Counted from the first letter of the stretch, positions 16,990-27,591 are shown. The stretch: DNA of 64,000 nucleotides from Streptomyces sp. NBC_01497 (GCF_036250695.1 NZ_CP109427.1:8246001-8310000); one strand, 5' to 3'. Translations and numbers: made by a program. Notes: generated by a model not told the origin, from the letters alone.

Positions 16990-17300
16990 CGGACGTCGCG
17001 GTCACGCACACCGTGATCGCGGCGCGAGCCTCGCTGGCATCGGAGGTTCCCGCCCGCTCGCCAGGTCCGCCACTTCGCCCACCGGGGAAGTCGCGGCGAA
17101 CGCTCGTACCGCTCCGGGCGGTTGTCCCGGAACCAGGCCCGGCCCCGCCCTCGAACATCACCGAATCCGAACTGAGCGGGTTCGCCCGGTGGCGCGCCGG
17201 CCCGCGTCCGCCCGCGCCGGCCCACCTTCGCCCGCGTCCGCTTGCGGACGGGCACAGCGCATCGGGGCAGGGGCCGGCTCCGAGGTTCGAAAAGAGGCGT
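16990..17300. other. Intergenic between convergent genes, no gene seen
   Basis: 311 bases with short direct repeats around 17195-17240 (variants of CGCCCGCGTCCG / CGCGCCGG). No gene, RNA or clear terminator recognised. Confidence 0.4.
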
Positions 17301-17789
17301 TCACAGGGAGCGGTACATGACGTGCAGTCCGACATAGCCAGCGGTCGGATGCCGGAATCCCTCCGGCAGTGTGCCCAGGACCTCGAAGCCGAGCGACCGG
17401 TACAGCTTCACCGCGTGGACGTTGGTCTCCACAACCGCGTTGAACTGCATCGCGCGATAACCCGCCGCGCGCGCCCAGTCCACTGTGTAAGCGCACAGCG
17501 CCCGCCCGACACCCTGCCCGGTGTGAGCCGGGTCCACCATGTAACTGGCGCTCGCGATGTGCGAGCCGTTGCCCATGTGGTTGCGATTCATCTTCGCGGT
17601 CCCGAGGACCGTCCCCGAGTCGTTCACCGCGACGACCGTACGGTTCGGAGCCGACAGCAGCCACCATTCCCGGCCTTGGTCCTCGTCGAGATCCGTCGGA
17701 TAGGTGAAGGTCTCACCCGCGGCGACGATCGTATGGAAGAAGGGCCAGATCGCGGGCCAATCCTCCGCGCCGGCTTCCCTGATCAACAT
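17301..17789 (-). CDS. GNAT-family N-acetyltransferase
   Basis: 162-residue Gcn5-related acetyltransferase. Family landmarks: LIREAGAEDWPAIWPFF at the N-terminus, the acetyl-CoA loop in MVDPAHTGQGVGRALC (motif A, Q/RxxGxG/A form QGVGRA) and the C-terminal AVKLYRSLGFEVLGT. It resembles the phosphinothricin/aminoacyl acetyltransferase-like branch, but substrate cannot be assigned. An in-frame ATG at 17801 would add four residues; neither start has a convincing ribosome site. Confidence 0.88.
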   Translation of the reverse strand: MLIREAGAEDWPAIWPFFHTIVAAGETFTYPTDLDEDQGREWWLLSAPNRTVVAVNDSGTVLGTAKMNRNHMGNGSHIASASYMVDPAHTGQGVGRALCAYTVDWARAAGYRAMQFNAVVETNVHAVKLYRSLGFEVLGTLPEGFRHPTAGYVGLHVMYRSL

Positions 17790-18053
17790 GCATGACAGCA
17801 TGCCGTACGGCCGCGGCACGGCCCAGGCCTTTTCACCCGGAGCGCCCGAGACGGCCCGCGGAGGCTCAGAATCAGGCTCCGACCTCCTCGTTCTCCGGTT
17901 CGACGCCGTGTCGTGCCGTACCTCGTGGCGGGCCGGACGGCCGAACACCTCGCCGGTGGCAAGTGGCTCCGCCATGATCCGACGTGCGGTGCGCGTGGTC
18001 ACCACCGTCTAGGGTATGAACGGGAGTTGACGACCACTATGAGAGGGCGCGCA

Positions 18054-18875
18054 ATGCCGGGTTCGGGCTGGATGGACGCTTCGGCGGCGGGGCCGATAGA
18101 TCTGCACACCGATCGCCCCCACGCGGCGCGGGTCTACGACTTCGTCCTCGGCGGCAAGACGAATTACCCCGCCGACCGGGAGGCGGGTCGCAAGACGCTG
18201 GAGGCGCTGCCGACCGCGGGGCGCGACGCCCGCGAGAACCGCGGCTTCATGAGGCGTGCGGTGACGATCGCGGCCGAGGCGGGAATCCGGCAGTTCTTCG
18301 ACGTCGGTACCGGGATTCCCACCTCCCCCAACGTGCACGAGGTGGCGCAGGGGATCGCGCCCGAAAGCCGCGTCGTCTACACGGACAACGACCCGATCGT
18401 TCTCGCGCACTCGCGCGCCCTGCACGCCAGCACGCCCGAGGGACGCACCACCTACCTTCAGGCGGACGCGGGGGATCCTGACACGATCCTGCGGGCACCG
18501 GGGTTGCGGGAGACCCTGGATCTCGGCGAACCCGTCGCTCTGAGCCTGCTCCTCCTGCTGCACTGGCTGCCCGGCGACCCGTACGCGGTCGTGCGGCGCC
18601 TGATGGACGCGCTCGCCCCCGGGAGTTACTTGATCATCACGCACCTGGCCAGCGACATCTTCGACGGCGTCGCGGGCGTCGAGAAGACCTTCGTCGAGTC
18701 GGGCACCAGCCTCCGCGCCCGTTCCGGCCCGGAGGTACAGGGCTTCTTCGACGGCCTGGAGCTGCTGGAGCCCGGCGTCGTGCCGTGCAACCTCTGGCGT
18801 CCCGCGCTCGCCGCGGTCGGTTCGGTGAAGGCCTTCGAGGTGCCGGTGTACGGGGGCGTCGCCGTCAAGAGGTGA
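18054..18875 (+). CDS. DUF574-type S-adenosylmethionine methyltransferase
   Basis: 273-residue actinobacterial methyltransferase-like protein (Methyltransf_19/DUF574). Diagnostic blocks: ARVYDFVLGGKTNYPADREAG (seen as RVYDFVLGGKTNYPAD), the SAM loop FFDVGTGIPTSPNVHEVAQ and VVYTDNDPIVLAHSRALH. It ends with the usual strand-rich GVVPCNLWRP. These proteins are numerous in Streptomyces, often near regulators or bld-like loci; function is unknown. The ATG at 18054 has AGAGGG 7 bases upstream; an ATG at 18039 is an alternative. Confidence 0.9.
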   Translation: MPGSGWMDASAAGPIDLHTDRPHAARVYDFVLGGKTNYPADREAGRKTLEALPTAGRDARENRGFMRRAVTIAAEAGIRQFFDVGTGIPTSPNVHEVAQGIAPESRVVYTDNDPIVLAHSRALHASTPEGRTTYLQADAGDPDTILRAPGLRETLDLGEPVALSLLLLLHWLPGDPYAVVRRLMDALAPGSYLIITHLASDIFDGVAGVEKTFVESGTSLRARSGPEVQGFFDGLELLEPGVVPCNLWRPALAAVGSVKAFEVPVYGGVAVKR

Positions 18876-19443
18876 GTCGGTGGCCGGGGGTGCGGTGGCC
18901 CCGGTGATGCTGCTTCGGGACGACGCTGTCCGCATCCAGCGGGGCTGCCCAAGTGCCGCGTTTCGTGGGGCCGGTGCCGCCGGGCGGCAGGGGCAGTGCA
19001 CGGGCGGGAGCGGCCGCCTGGTGGCGCAACGCCCGGATGCGGTGCCGTGTGCCCGGTCCCGAACGCGACGGACGGGGGTGGGACAGGTACGGGGTGAGCG
19101 TGCCGCGCGAAGTCCGAGGCGGAGCTCGCGTCGAATCGGAGGACGGCACGTGCGGCGCAGGCCGGCAAGGACCGGAGGCTCCTCCGCGAGGCCTGGCGGC
19201 CCTGGGCTCCGCGAGACCGCTTCGGTGCCTTGCGATGCACGGCACCCGACGACGCGGCCCATCGGACGCTCATCCGGCCGCTCATCCGGCCGGGACTCCT
19301 GGGAGAGCGATGGGCAAGCTCTCATCCTGCCCCCTGATCGGGGGACCGCGGCCGGCTTGCGGGCACGTCAGCACGTCCGGGTGCGGTCGGACCTGCCGGC
19401 GAACCTCGCACGGCAGCCGCCGGCGCAGGGGAGACTGGTAGGC
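18876..19443. other. Intergenic, no gene seen
   Basis: 568 bases with no recognisable protein or RNA. A 12-bp direct repeat (GCTCATCCGGCC twice) lies around 19268-19291. Confidence 0.4.
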
Positions 19444-19689
19444 ATGATGCCGCGTGTCGAATGTCCTTCCTGCAACCGCCTCATCGCGGCCGCGCCGGTG
19501 TCCGGGCGGCCGGGCATGGGCCGGATCTTCCGGCATGACGAGCCGGGGGTGCGCCGGGAGCGCTCCGGTTCGCTGGTCTCCTGTCCCGGATCGCTGGACG
19601 TCGTCACGCTGCCCGATCCGGGCATGCAGCTCGATTTGTTCGGCGAGGCAGAGGAGCAGCAGGAGCACGATGATCCGGTCTTGTTCTAG
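19444..19689 (+). CDS. Small conserved hypothetical protein with zinc-knuckle-like start
   Basis: 81 residues beginning MMPRVECPSCNRLIAA. The CPSC pair, the basic-Gly stretch GRPGMGRIFRHD and the acidic end with a hydrophobic final motif are reminiscent of small Streptomyces hypotheticals. GGGGAG lies 10 bases before the ATG. Only one CxxC is present, with a later lone Cys (SCPGS), so metal binding is uncertain. No function known. Confidence 0.6.
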   Translation: MMPRVECPSCNRLIAAAPVSGRPGMGRIFRHDEPGVRRERSGSLVSCPGSLDVVTLPDPGMQLDLFGEAEEQQEHDDPVLF

Positions 19690-19844
19690 GCCGGCGGCCC
19701 GAGGGGTGTGGCCGGTGTCGTCCAGCGCCTGCGGGGCCCGGCCGATCGACAGGGGGTCGCGCGGGACGACGCCGGCCGTGGACTGGTGCCTCCCGGTCCG
19801 GCGAGCGCTGAGGGGTCGCGTACCTCCGGCTGCCGGGCGCGAGC

Positions 19845-20393
19845 TCAGGCGGGCGGCGTTACCGGAGACCACACGCCGAACCACTGTTCGGCGCCCCAAG
19901 CCTCGAACCGTCGCACCTCGGTGAAGCCCAGTTTCGCCGCGAGGCGCATCGAACGGCCGTTGGCGGTATGGGTGCAGAGCACCACCGGCTCACCGGGAAG
20001 CGCGTCGGCGAACCAGCCGAGAGCCGCCGCGCACGCCTCGGTGGCGTACCCGCGTCCCCACGCCCGGGGCAGGAACAGGTAGCCGAGTTCGGCCTCCCCG
20101 GCGTCGGGACCGACATGGCTCCGATGCTCCGCGTCGCGCCGGTTGAGTTCGATGGTGCCGATCATCGCCCCGTCGAGTTCGATCACGAAAAGCCCGGGGC
20201 GCCTGCCGGGCGTCCCGGGCAACGCACGCTCCAACTCCGCATGCTGTCGAGGGCCGCCCAGGTAGGCACCCACCTCAGGCGATGCCAGCAACTCGACGAA
20301 CGCCGCACGGTCCCGGGCCTCGGATGCGCGGAGCACGAGCCGGTCGGTCCTGATCGGAGCGGGCGGCCAGGAGACGGGTCCGACCTCGGTCAT
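19845..20393 (-). CDS. GNAT-family N-acetyltransferase (RimJ/RimL-like)
   Basis: 182-residue acetyltransferase of the RimJ/RimL type. It opens with IRTDRLVLRASEARDRAAFVEL (seen as TDRLVLRA), has the strand IGTIELNRRDAEHR, the acetyl-CoA segment LGYLFLPRAWGRGYATEACAA (GRGYATE) and ends with SMRLAAKLGFTEVRRFEAWGAEQ. Such enzymes acetylate protein N-termini, amino acids or antibiotics; the target here is unknown. The ATG at 20393 fits the family start. Confidence 0.9.
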   Translation of the reverse strand: MTEVGPVSWPPAPIRTDRLVLRASEARDRAAFVELLASPEVGAYLGGPRQHAELERALPGTPGRRPGLFVIELDGAMIGTIELNRRDAEHRSHVGPDAGEAELGYLFLPRAWGRGYATEACAAALGWFADALPGEPVVLCTHTANGRSMRLAAKLGFTEVRRFEAWGAEQWFGVWSPVTPPA

Positions 20394-20578
20394 GGCGGGC
20401 AACTTATCGCAGGCTCCGGATCGTCGTCGCGGACGGCGTGGTGGAAGGCCGCAGAGGGAGTTCCAGAGGGACGTCAACTCCCCTTACCGGCAGGTGGGCT
20501 CAGGCGAAGCCGACCTGAGTGCGGGGGATCGCGTTTACGATCCGCAGCCCGTAGGGGCCTTCGTGCCTCGGCCACCTC

Positions 20579-21388
20579 TCAGGCTCCGTCCACCATGGCG
20601 GGGCCCCAGGGGGCGGGCCCCGAGCCCTCCGACCAGGCAGCGAGGGAGTCGCCGTCCACGCAGCGGATACCGCACTCCGCGGCGTACTCCCGCGCCGGTG
20701 CGGTGAACTGACTGGTGGTTACGACGGCAGCGAGCTGGGCTCCGTGTACTGACCAGCAGGTGCCGCCGAAGCGCTGGAGATCCTGGGAGCCGACCTTGTG
20801 GGCAGGACCGTACTGCTTGCACTGCACGACGACGCGCCGGCCGTCCGGTGCGGTGGCGAGGACGTCGGCGCCCAGGTCACCGGCGCCGCCGACAACCGCG
20901 ACATCGTGGCAGCCGTCCCGTTCGCACAACGCTGCGACGGCCGCCTCGAAGCCGTCAGGGTCGAGGGCCGTGAAGTCGACGGCAGGCGCGGGCGCAGGCA
21001 GTACGGCGGTGAGGCCGTCCTGAGCGGTGGCGGGAGCGAGGTCGAGCGTATCTTCGCCCCCACCGGCCAGGGAGGGCGCGAAGGCCTCGCCGAGCGGAGC
21101 CGGCTCGATGAGTTCCCGGTCCGTCCGCGCCATCCCGGCCCGGGCGGCGCGACGCAACTCGCCGGCTCTCGGCATCGCCCGGAACAAGGTGTAGAGCATG
21201 GGAACCGCGAGTATCGCGAGGAGTACCGCAGTGAGTGGATGCGCCCCGGCCCAGCGCGCGAAGCACACGAAGAACAGCGCGGCGGCTGCGAGCAGGGCGC
21301 CCGCCATGGCGAGGATGACAACCGGCCGGGGCATCGACCCTGTCGCTCTGAGGCGGCCGGTGCTGGTCCTGGTCTCCCGCATCAGCAC
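20579..21388 (-). CDS. Membrane-anchored Mrr-like restriction endonuclease-fold protein
   Basis: 269 residues. Two transmembrane helices (about 22-45 and 50-70) are followed by a variable linker and a C-terminal Mrr_cat-type nuclease domain from about 138. The PD-(D/E)xK signature is visible: FEAAVAALCERDGC, GADVLATAPDGRRVVVQCKQYG (Asp and QxK) and the helix VGSQDLQRFGG, then AVVTTSQFTAPAREYA. The active site looks complete. GGAGGAGG precedes the GTG. Related proteins may degrade foreign or methylated DNA; anchoring to the membrane suggests action on incoming DNA, which is inference. No methylase is adjacent. Confidence 0.85.
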   Translation of the reverse strand: MLMRETRTSTGRLRATGSMPRPVVILAMAGALLAAAALFFVCFARWAGAHPLTAVLLAILAVPMLYTLFRAMPRAGELRRAARAGMARTDRELIEPAPLGEAFAPSLAGGGEDTLDLAPATAQDGLTAVLPAPAPAVDFTALDPDGFEAAVAALCERDGCHDVAVVGGAGDLGADVLATAPDGRRVVVQCKQYGPAHKVGSQDLQRFGGTCWSVHGAQLAAVVTTSQFTAPAREYAAECGIRCVDGDSLAAWSEGSGPAPWGPAMVDGA

Positions 21389-21933
21389 GGGGCCTCCTCC
21401 ACGTCGTCATGAACCCGCTTCGACGGACGTGTGCCCCGAACAGCGCAATCCATGATCAACAAGCCGAGACCCGCGCCAAGCCCGTGGGTGGAGCCCGGTC
21501 AGGAACACGCCCACGAGCCCGCTCGCGGGCGCATTGTCGGCTCAAGGCCGATCCCGACCCACGAGGGCGTGGTGGTGCCTGTTCGCGGGGGTGCGCCCTT
21601 TCGCGCGAGGTATCGACTCGTCCCTGATCCGCGTTTCCCCCGCATACGGAGGTGCAGTGCTGCTTCCGAGGGCCGGCTGAACCGAGGAAGGGCTGCACGA
21701 CCTCCTCACGAGGTGGTCGGCGTGCTGTGCGGAAGGTGGAGGAGCCCTCGCGCCCACCCGCCGGGGAAGTGGCTCGCTCGGTAGCGACGCGTACTGCGCG
21801 GACACCAGCGCGCAGTCTGCCCGCGCGGTCGACACGGCCCTGTCTGCCCACCCGCCCCGGCGAGCTGGAGCCCCGGCGGGCCCCGGTGGGGCACGGCCGC
21901 CGCGCGGAGCCGGAGCCGGACCCGGCCCGATCG
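21389..21933. other. Intergenic, no gene seen
   Basis: 545 bases between the nuclease gene and the end of an SDR gene. No conserved frame, RNA or clear hairpin recognised. Confidence 0.4.
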
Positions 21934-22764
21934 TCAGTCGTGGTCGGTAGTGACGGCAACGCCGCGCCAAGCGTCCATCTCCTTGCGAACACTGGCCAGT
22001 TTGGCGTCGACGACCTGCAGGGTGTCCGTTCCGAGCTGGAGTCGCAGCGGCGGGTCGGAGGCGGCGGCCACGTCGACGATCGCGCGGGCGGCCTTGACCG
22101 GGTCGCCGGGCTGGGCATGGTTGATGTCGGCGACACGATCACGCACCGCGCCGGAGGTCGCCGCGTAGTCGTCGATCAGGTGGACGCCGGTCTGCAGGCT
22201 CGACGGGTCGAGGAAGTCGGTCCGGAAATATCCCGGCTCGACGATCGTCACGTGGATACCCAAGGGCGCCAGCTCGGCGTGGAGAGCTTCGCTGAACCCC
22301 TCGACCGCGAACTTCGTCGACGCGTAGATTCCCCAGCCCGCCCCGCCGGCGAAGCCTCCGACGGAGCTGATGTTGATCACATGCCCGGAACGCTGCTGCC
22401 GCAGCGTCGGCAGCACAGCCCGCTGTACGGCGAGGACACCGAGCACGTTGGTCTCGTACACCGCACGCACCGCCGTGTCGTCGGCCTCCTCCACCGCGGC
22501 GAGAAGACCCCGGCCGGCGTTGTTGACCAGAACGTCGATCCTTCCGAAACGCTCGACGGCGGCCGCGACACCCTCCTCGATGCTGTGGTGATCGGTCACG
22601 TCCAGGGGCACCGCGAGCAGCGCGTCGCCGGCGTCGGGAAACCGGCTTCGGACGGCGTCAGCGCTGCGCGCGGTGGCCGCGACCTGATGGCCGGCGGCCA
22701 GTGCCGCGCGGGTGATCTCCTGGCCGAAACCCCTGGACGCTCCTGTCACGAACCACACACTCAT
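21934..22764 (-). CDS. SDR family oxidoreductase
   Basis: 276-residue short-chain dehydrogenase of the extended-tail type. FVTGASRGFGQEI is the cofactor motif, NNAGRGLLAAVEE follows, and the catalytic Ser, Tyr and Lys are in NISSVGGFAGG and GIYASTKFAVEG. PGYFRTDFL and the C-terminal LGTDTLQVVDAKLA match a Streptomyces subgroup that includes the protein at 38554-39387. A GAGGAGG site precedes the ATG at 22764. Substrate unknown. Confidence 0.93.
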   Translation of the reverse strand: MSVWFVTGASRGFGQEITRAALAAGHQVAATARSADAVRSRFPDAGDALLAVPLDVTDHHSIEEGVAAAVERFGRIDVLVNNAGRGLLAAVEEADDTAVRAVYETNVLGVLAVQRAVLPTLRQQRSGHVINISSVGGFAGGAGWGIYASTKFAVEGFSEALHAELAPLGIHVTIVEPGYFRTDFLDPSSLQTGVHLIDDYAATSGAVRDRVADINHAQPGDPVKAARAIVDVAAASDPPLRLQLGTDTLQVVDAKLASVRKEMDAWRGVAVTTDHD

Positions 22765-24048
22765 CGTTGCCTCCTCGTGGATGACGTACGCACACCGTGC
22801 CCGCGCCGGTGGGGCGTGGCGCTTGAGCACCACGGCCGAGACCGGACGACTCCGCTCCGGACCGCCGGCGACTGTTTCGCAACCGCGACCGACCATGCGG
22901 AGCCCGCCCGGCCTGCCGGGCAGCCGTCCGGGCACGCGCGGGTGACACGCGGTTCGGCCCGGTGCCGTTTCGGCCGGATGGCACATGCCTCCCTTCGACC
23001 CTGCCACGGGCCGGGACCGGCGGCATCATCGGCATCCCGCGCACGGCGGGGGAGGGGCACGCGGTGCCCGGCGCCACCGCTTGGGAGAGCCGATGCGCGG
23101 GACGCGAAGGCGGGAGGACAGGCCTATCCGCTCGGGCACCTGCCCCTTGTCACGGAGGCTCGCCATCCATGGCCGGCGGATTCTCCCCAGAACGTGGAGC
23201 CCGGTCGTCTCGTCCGGCGGACACCACGCCGCTGTGCGTGCCCGCGGCCACGTCCGCGCGCCCCCGGAAACGCCGGGCAGTGCACGACGTGCCGAGGGGC
23301 CACATCGGCAGACTCCCGCTACCCGCTACCCGCTACCCGCTACCCGCTACCCGTCGCCCGTCGCCCGTCGGTCGTCGCGCGCGACCCGGGACCCGGGCCG
23401 ATCCGGTGAAGGGACCGTCCCGCGCCAGCGAAGCGCCGTCCCGCTCGGCAACGCAATCAAGGGGCCCGCGCCGTCGCGTCTCTCTCAGGGCGGCACGCCA
23501 CGGGCGCTGTCGCAGGGCGAAAGCCCTCAACTGGCCTCTCCTCGACGGTGCATGAGAGCGAATCAGACCTGGCCGCGGACTCGCGAGGCCACCGGCCCGA
23601 CGCGGCCGTCGGGCGGGCGCCCCTGCGTGCGCTGCTGCCGAGGCAGGCCCTTACGAGGGGTTTTGGCCTGGGGCGGCCCGGGGTTCCTGGGTTGCTTGTT
23701 CCCAGGCCGATCTCGGCGTGCCAGACTGCCCCGCAGGCCTCCCCGGCCCGGTTGAAGGGCGATCGTGCCGGAGCGATCCGCTGGTCGGCCGCGGGATGCG
23801 GATGCGTTGAATTGTCGAGATGTCGATCTGCCCGATCCTGGCCGCCGCACCACCGGCCTGTCCGCCCCGGAGCCCGGCGGGTTCCGTATCCATCACTTCG
23901 TTCCGGCGCGTCCTGGGCCCTGCGGACCGGCACGCGAACCCAGCAAGTCACGGTGCGCGCAGGTGTCCGCCGCCGCCGATCCCAGGAAGCGCCGCGCAGG
24001 GCCGAGCCACCACCCGGACCATCGTCGAGAACACCCATGGAGCAGACC
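22765..24048. other. Long intergenic region with heptamer repeats
   Basis: About 1.28 kb between the divergent SDR and pntA genes. Long frames exist on both strands but read as Arg/Pro-rich translations without recognisable domains, so I call none. It contains the 7-bp tandem repeat at 23315-23370. Confidence 0.5.
23315..23370. repeat. Heptamer tandem repeat, 5 x CCCGCTA then 3 x CCCGTCG
   Basis: Eight contiguous 7-bp units: five CCCGCTA (23315-23349), then three CCCGTCG (23350-23370), with a degenerate GTCGTCG unit after. The period is not a multiple of three, consistent with non-coding DNA. Confidence 0.95.
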
Positions 24049-25629
24049 ATGCTCACCACTGACCCACTCACCGCTGAGCCCAGAGCGGCGTCGCCCATGC
24101 TCGTCGGAGTCGCGCGCGAGGCGCCCGGGGAGACACGAGTCGCCGCGACCCCCGCGACCGTCAAGCAACTGATCGGCCTCGGGTACGACGTCCTGATCGA
24201 GTCGGGGGCGGGCGACAAGTCCTCATTTCCCGACCAGGCGTACGCGGACGCCGGGGCACGGATCGGTTCCGCCGACCAGGCGTGGGGCGCGGATGTCGTC
24301 CTGCGCGTCAACGCGCCCGAGCCGCTGGACGTCGCGCGGCCGAAGGACGGCGCCACCCTCATCTCGACGCTAGCGCCGGCTCTCAACCCCGGGCTGGTCG
24401 ACGCGCTTGCCCAGCGCCCCGTCACCGTCCTCGCGGTCGACGCCGTCCCGCGGATCAGCCGGGCGCAGTCCCTGGACGTCCTGTCCTCGATGGCCAACAT
24501 CGCCGGTTACCGTGCGGTGATCGAGGCGGCCCACGAGTTCGGCCGCTTCTTCACCGGCCAGGTGACCGCGGCGGGCAAGGTGCCGCCGGCGAAGGTCCTG
24601 GTGGCAGGGGCCGGGGTCGCGGGCCTCGCCGCCATCGGCGCGGCGTCGTCACTCGGCGCGATCGTGCGGGCCACCGATCCTCGTCCGGAGGTCGCCGACC
24701 AGGTCGGTTCGCTGGGCGGGCAGTACCTGCCGGTGGTCGTGGACGAGAGCGCCCAGCGCTCCAGTGACGGCTACGCCAGGGACACCAGTGAGACGTACGA
24801 CCGCCGGGCCGCCGAGATCTACTCGGAGCAGGCCGCCGACGTCGACATCATCGTCACTACCGCTCTCATCCCCGGCCGCTCGGCCCCTCGCCTGATCACC
24901 GCCGCGGACGTCGCGTCGATGAAGCCGGGAAGCGTCATCGTCGACATGGCCGCGGCCCAGGGCGGCAACGTCGAAGGCAGCCTCGCCGGACAGCGCGTGG
25001 TCACCGACAACGGGGTGGTCATCCTCGGCTACACCGATCTCGCCGGGCGCCTGCCCGTGCAGGCGAGCCAGCTGTACGGCACCAATCTGGTCAATCTGCT
25101 GAAGCTGCTGACCCCGGGCAAGGACGGACGGCTAGTCCTGGATCTCGATGACGTGGTGCAGCGCGGCATCACGGTGGTCCGTGAGGGCGAGAAACTGTGG
25201 CCACCGCCGCCGGTACAGGTCTCGGCCGCTCCCGTGCACAGCGCGGAACCGGTGGCCGAGAAGGAGGAGCGCGAACCGCGGTCCCCGGCGGTCAGGCTGG
25301 GCCTGGTCTTCGCCGGCGCCGCAGCCCTCTTCGTCGTCAACGCGCTCGCACCCGAGCCGATCCCGCGGCACTTCACGGTGCTGGTGCTGGCGATCGTCAT
25401 CGGTTACTACGTCATCGGCCGGGTGGCGCACGCCCTGCACACTCCTTTGATGAGCGTCACGAACGCCATCTCCGGAGTGGTGGTGGTCGGTGCGCTGCTC
25501 CAGGTCGGCATGCATGACACCGTGATCCGGATCCTGGCCGCTGTCGCGATCCTGCTCGCCTCCATCAACGTCTTCGGCGGCTTCGCGGTGACCCGCAGGA
25601 TGCTCGTCATGTTCAGCAGGGGGAAATGA
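24049..25629 (+). CDS. pntA: NAD(P) transhydrogenase alpha subunit
   Basis: 526-residue alpha subunit of the proton-translocating transhydrogenase, which moves hydride between NADH and NADP using the proton gradient. The NAD-binding domain I starts with [17 protein letters not shown] and contains [22 protein letters not shown] and [14 protein letters not shown] Pro/Glu-rich linker (about 385-415) leads to the membrane part with four helices from about 416 on, including [19 protein letters not shown]. Thus the PntAA and PntAB regions are fused, as in E. coli. It is followed by pntB after one base. An in-frame ATG at 24037 is an alternative start. Confidence 0.95.
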   Translation: MLTTDPLTAEPRAASPMLVGVAREAPGETRVAATPATVKQLIGLGYDVLIESGAGDKSSFPDQAYADAGARIGSADQAWGADVVLRVNAPEPLDVARPKDGATLISTLAPALNPGLVDALAQRPVTVLAVDAVPRISRAQSLDVLSSMANIAGYRAVIEAAHEFGRFFTGQVTAAGKVPPAKVLVAGAGVAGLAAIGAASSLGAIVRATDPRPEVADQVGSLGGQYLPVVVDESAQRSSDGYARDTSETYDRRAAEIYSEQAADVDIIVTTALIPGRSAPRLITAADVASMKPGSVIVDMAAAQGGNVEGSLAGQRVVTDNGVVILGYTDLAGRLPVQASQLYGTNLVNLLKLLTPGKDGRLVLDLDDVVQRGITVVREGEKLWPPPPVQVSAAPVHSAEPVAEKEEREPRSPAVRLGLVFAGAAALFVVNALAPEPIPRHFTVLVLAIVIGYYVIGRVAHALHTPLMSVTNAISGVVVVGALLQVGMHDTVIRILAAVAILLASINVFGGFAVTRRMLVMFSRGK

Positions 25630-25630
25630 C

Positions 25631-27046
25631 ATGACGTCACAGTCCGTCGCCGTCGCGGCGTATCTCGTCGCGGCCCTGCTGTTCGTTCTGTCGCTGGCCG
25701 GCCTCTCCCGCCACGAGACCTCCGCCAAGGGGTGGCTGTACGGCGTCGTCGGAATGGCCGTCGCCCTGGCCGCCACGATCGGGGTGGTCGCCTCCGACAG
25801 CCCCGGCTGGGGCATCTACCTGGTGGTCGGCGGGATCGTGGTCGGCGGGGCGATCGGGTTGTGGCGGGCCCGCGTCGTCGAGATGACGGGTATGCCGGAA
25901 CTCATCGCCGCGCTGCACAGCTTTGTGGGCCTGGCAGCCGTCCTCACCGGCTGGAACGGCTACCTGGAGGTGGAAAGGGGCGGTCGGGGCGGCCTCGACG
26001 GCGCGCTGCTGCACATCCATCACGCCGAGGTCTTCATCGGGATCTTCATCGGCGCGGTCACCTTCACCGGTTCCATCGTGGCCAACCTCAAGCTCAGCGG
26101 AAAAATCGACTCCAAGCCGCTGATGCTGCCGGGAAAGAATCTGATCAACGTGGGCGCGCTGGTGGCGTTCGCCGCACTGACCGTGATCTTCATCGTGCAC
26201 CCGGCGCTGTGGCTGATGATCGCGGTCACCGTACTGGCGCTCGCACTCGGCTGGCACCTGGTCGCCTCGATCGGCGGCGGTGACATGCCGGTCGTCGTCT
26301 CGATGCTCAACTCCTATTCCGGATGGGCTGCCGCCGCGGCCGGCTTCCTCCTCGACAACGACCTGCTGATCGTGACCGGCGCCCTCGTCGGCTCCAGCGG
26401 CGCCTACCTGTCGTACATCATGTGCCAGGCGATGAACCGGTCCTTCCTCTCCGTCATCGCTGGGGGCTTCGGCATCGAGGCCGCGGCCGGTGGGGGCCAA
26501 GAGCAGGGCGAGCACCGGGAGACCACGGTCCAGGAGACCGCCGATCTGCTGGCCGACGCCCGCAGCGTCGTCATCGTCCCCGGCTACGGCATGGCCGTGG
26601 CACAGGCGCAGTACCCGGTCGCCGAGCTCGTACGCGGTCTGCGTGAGCGGGGCGCCGAGGTGCGCTTCGGCATCCACCCGGTCGCGGGCCGGCTGCCGGG
26701 CCACATGAACGTGCTCCTTGCCGAGGCCAAGGTCCCCTACGACATCGTGCTGGAGATGGACGAGATCAACGACGACTTCGTCAACACCGACGTCGTCCTC
26801 GTCATCGGGGCCAACGACACGGTCAATCCGGCTGCTACGGAGGACCCGAGCAGCCCGATCGCGGGCATGCCGGTGCTACGGGTGTGGGAGGCCCAGAACG
26901 TCCTCGTCTTCAAACGGTCGATGGCGACCGGATATGCGGGCGTCCCCAACCCGCTCTTCTACCGGGAGAACTCGCGGATGCTCTTCGGTGACGCCAGGTC
27001 CAGGATGGAGGAGATCGTCCGGACGTTGACACCGGTCCGCGTCTGA
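25631..27046 (+). CDS. pntB: NAD(P) transhydrogenase beta subunit
   Basis: 471-residue beta subunit. The first 280 residues form the membrane domain ([36 protein letters not shown] with [24 protein letters not shown]). The NADP-binding domain III follows: [39 protein letters not shown], the [14 protein letters not shown] loop and the tail [18 protein letters not shown] with NSRMLFGDA. All family blocks are intact. It follows pntA directly, forming a two-gene operon that can adjust the NADPH pool for secondary metabolism. Confidence 0.96.
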   Translation: MTSQSVAVAAYLVAALLFVLSLAGLSRHETSAKGWLYGVVGMAVALAATIGVVASDSPGWGIYLVVGGIVVGGAIGLWRARVVEMTGMPELIAALHSFVGLAAVLTGWNGYLEVERGGRGGLDGALLHIHHAEVFIGIFIGAVTFTGSIVANLKLSGKIDSKPLMLPGKNLINVGALVAFAALTVIFIVHPALWLMIAVTVLALALGWHLVASIGGGDMPVVVSMLNSYSGWAAAAAGFLLDNDLLIVTGALVGSSGAYLSYIMCQAMNRSFLSVIAGGFGIEAAAGGGQEQGEHRETTVQETADLLADARSVVIVPGYGMAVAQAQYPVAELVRGLRERGAEVRFGIHPVAGRLPGHMNVLLAEAKVPYDIVLEMDEINDDFVNTDVVLVIGANDTVNPAATEDPSSPIAGMPVLRVWEAQNVLVFKRSMATGYAGVPNPLFYRENSRMLFGDARSRMEEIVRTLTPVRV

Positions 27047-27591
27047 TCTGCGCAGGCACATCGCATCAGGGGCCGAGCCTGCCCTCTGGGATCCGCCGCG
27101 GGACCGGTGCGGCACCGCCCGTCCCCGGTGCGCGCCGGTCCCCGGGCCCCGGCCCGGAGGCGCCGGGTCGTGCTCGGGTCGACGTCCGGCGGTGGAGCGC
27201 GGCCACGTCGACCGGAGGGGCAGGGCTGAGGGTGAGCGCACACGCATGACGGCTACCCGGTCGGCGGGCCTGCCGGGATGCGTGAGGCGCGTGCCATGGG
27301 CGTACGGCAAGGCCGTGGTCGGCACTCCTGACGACACAAGAAGCTGTCCGCTAACGGTAAAGGGGACCTTCACCTGCCGGAGGGGCGGGCACGGGCATCT
27401 GCCCCGCCTGCGGGGTGTGGCGCCGGATAGAGGTCTGATCCGAGGAGTTACGAAAAATAGCAGGCATAATTAATATAATTCGATCTAGTTTATGAGCTCC
27501 TTGGGTGATTTTCTATGCTGTCCGACTAACGGCCCGGGGCCAAGGGGACTTCATCCTCATCCGCTCGACCTCGAACGAAATGAGGACCAAC
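27047..27591. other. Intergenic with A/T-rich promoter segment before the chaplin gene
   Basis: 545 bases. Most is G/C-rich and featureless, but 27450-27490 is strikingly A/T-rich (a run containing AATTAATATAATT) and lies about 110-140 bases before the chaplin start. It is a plausible promoter region for a developmentally controlled gene; exact -10/-35 boxes are not called. Confidence 0.5.

Noticed and set aside
23315..23370. CRISPR array
   Set aside because: Units of 7 bp with no spacers and no cas genes; a simple tandem repeat.
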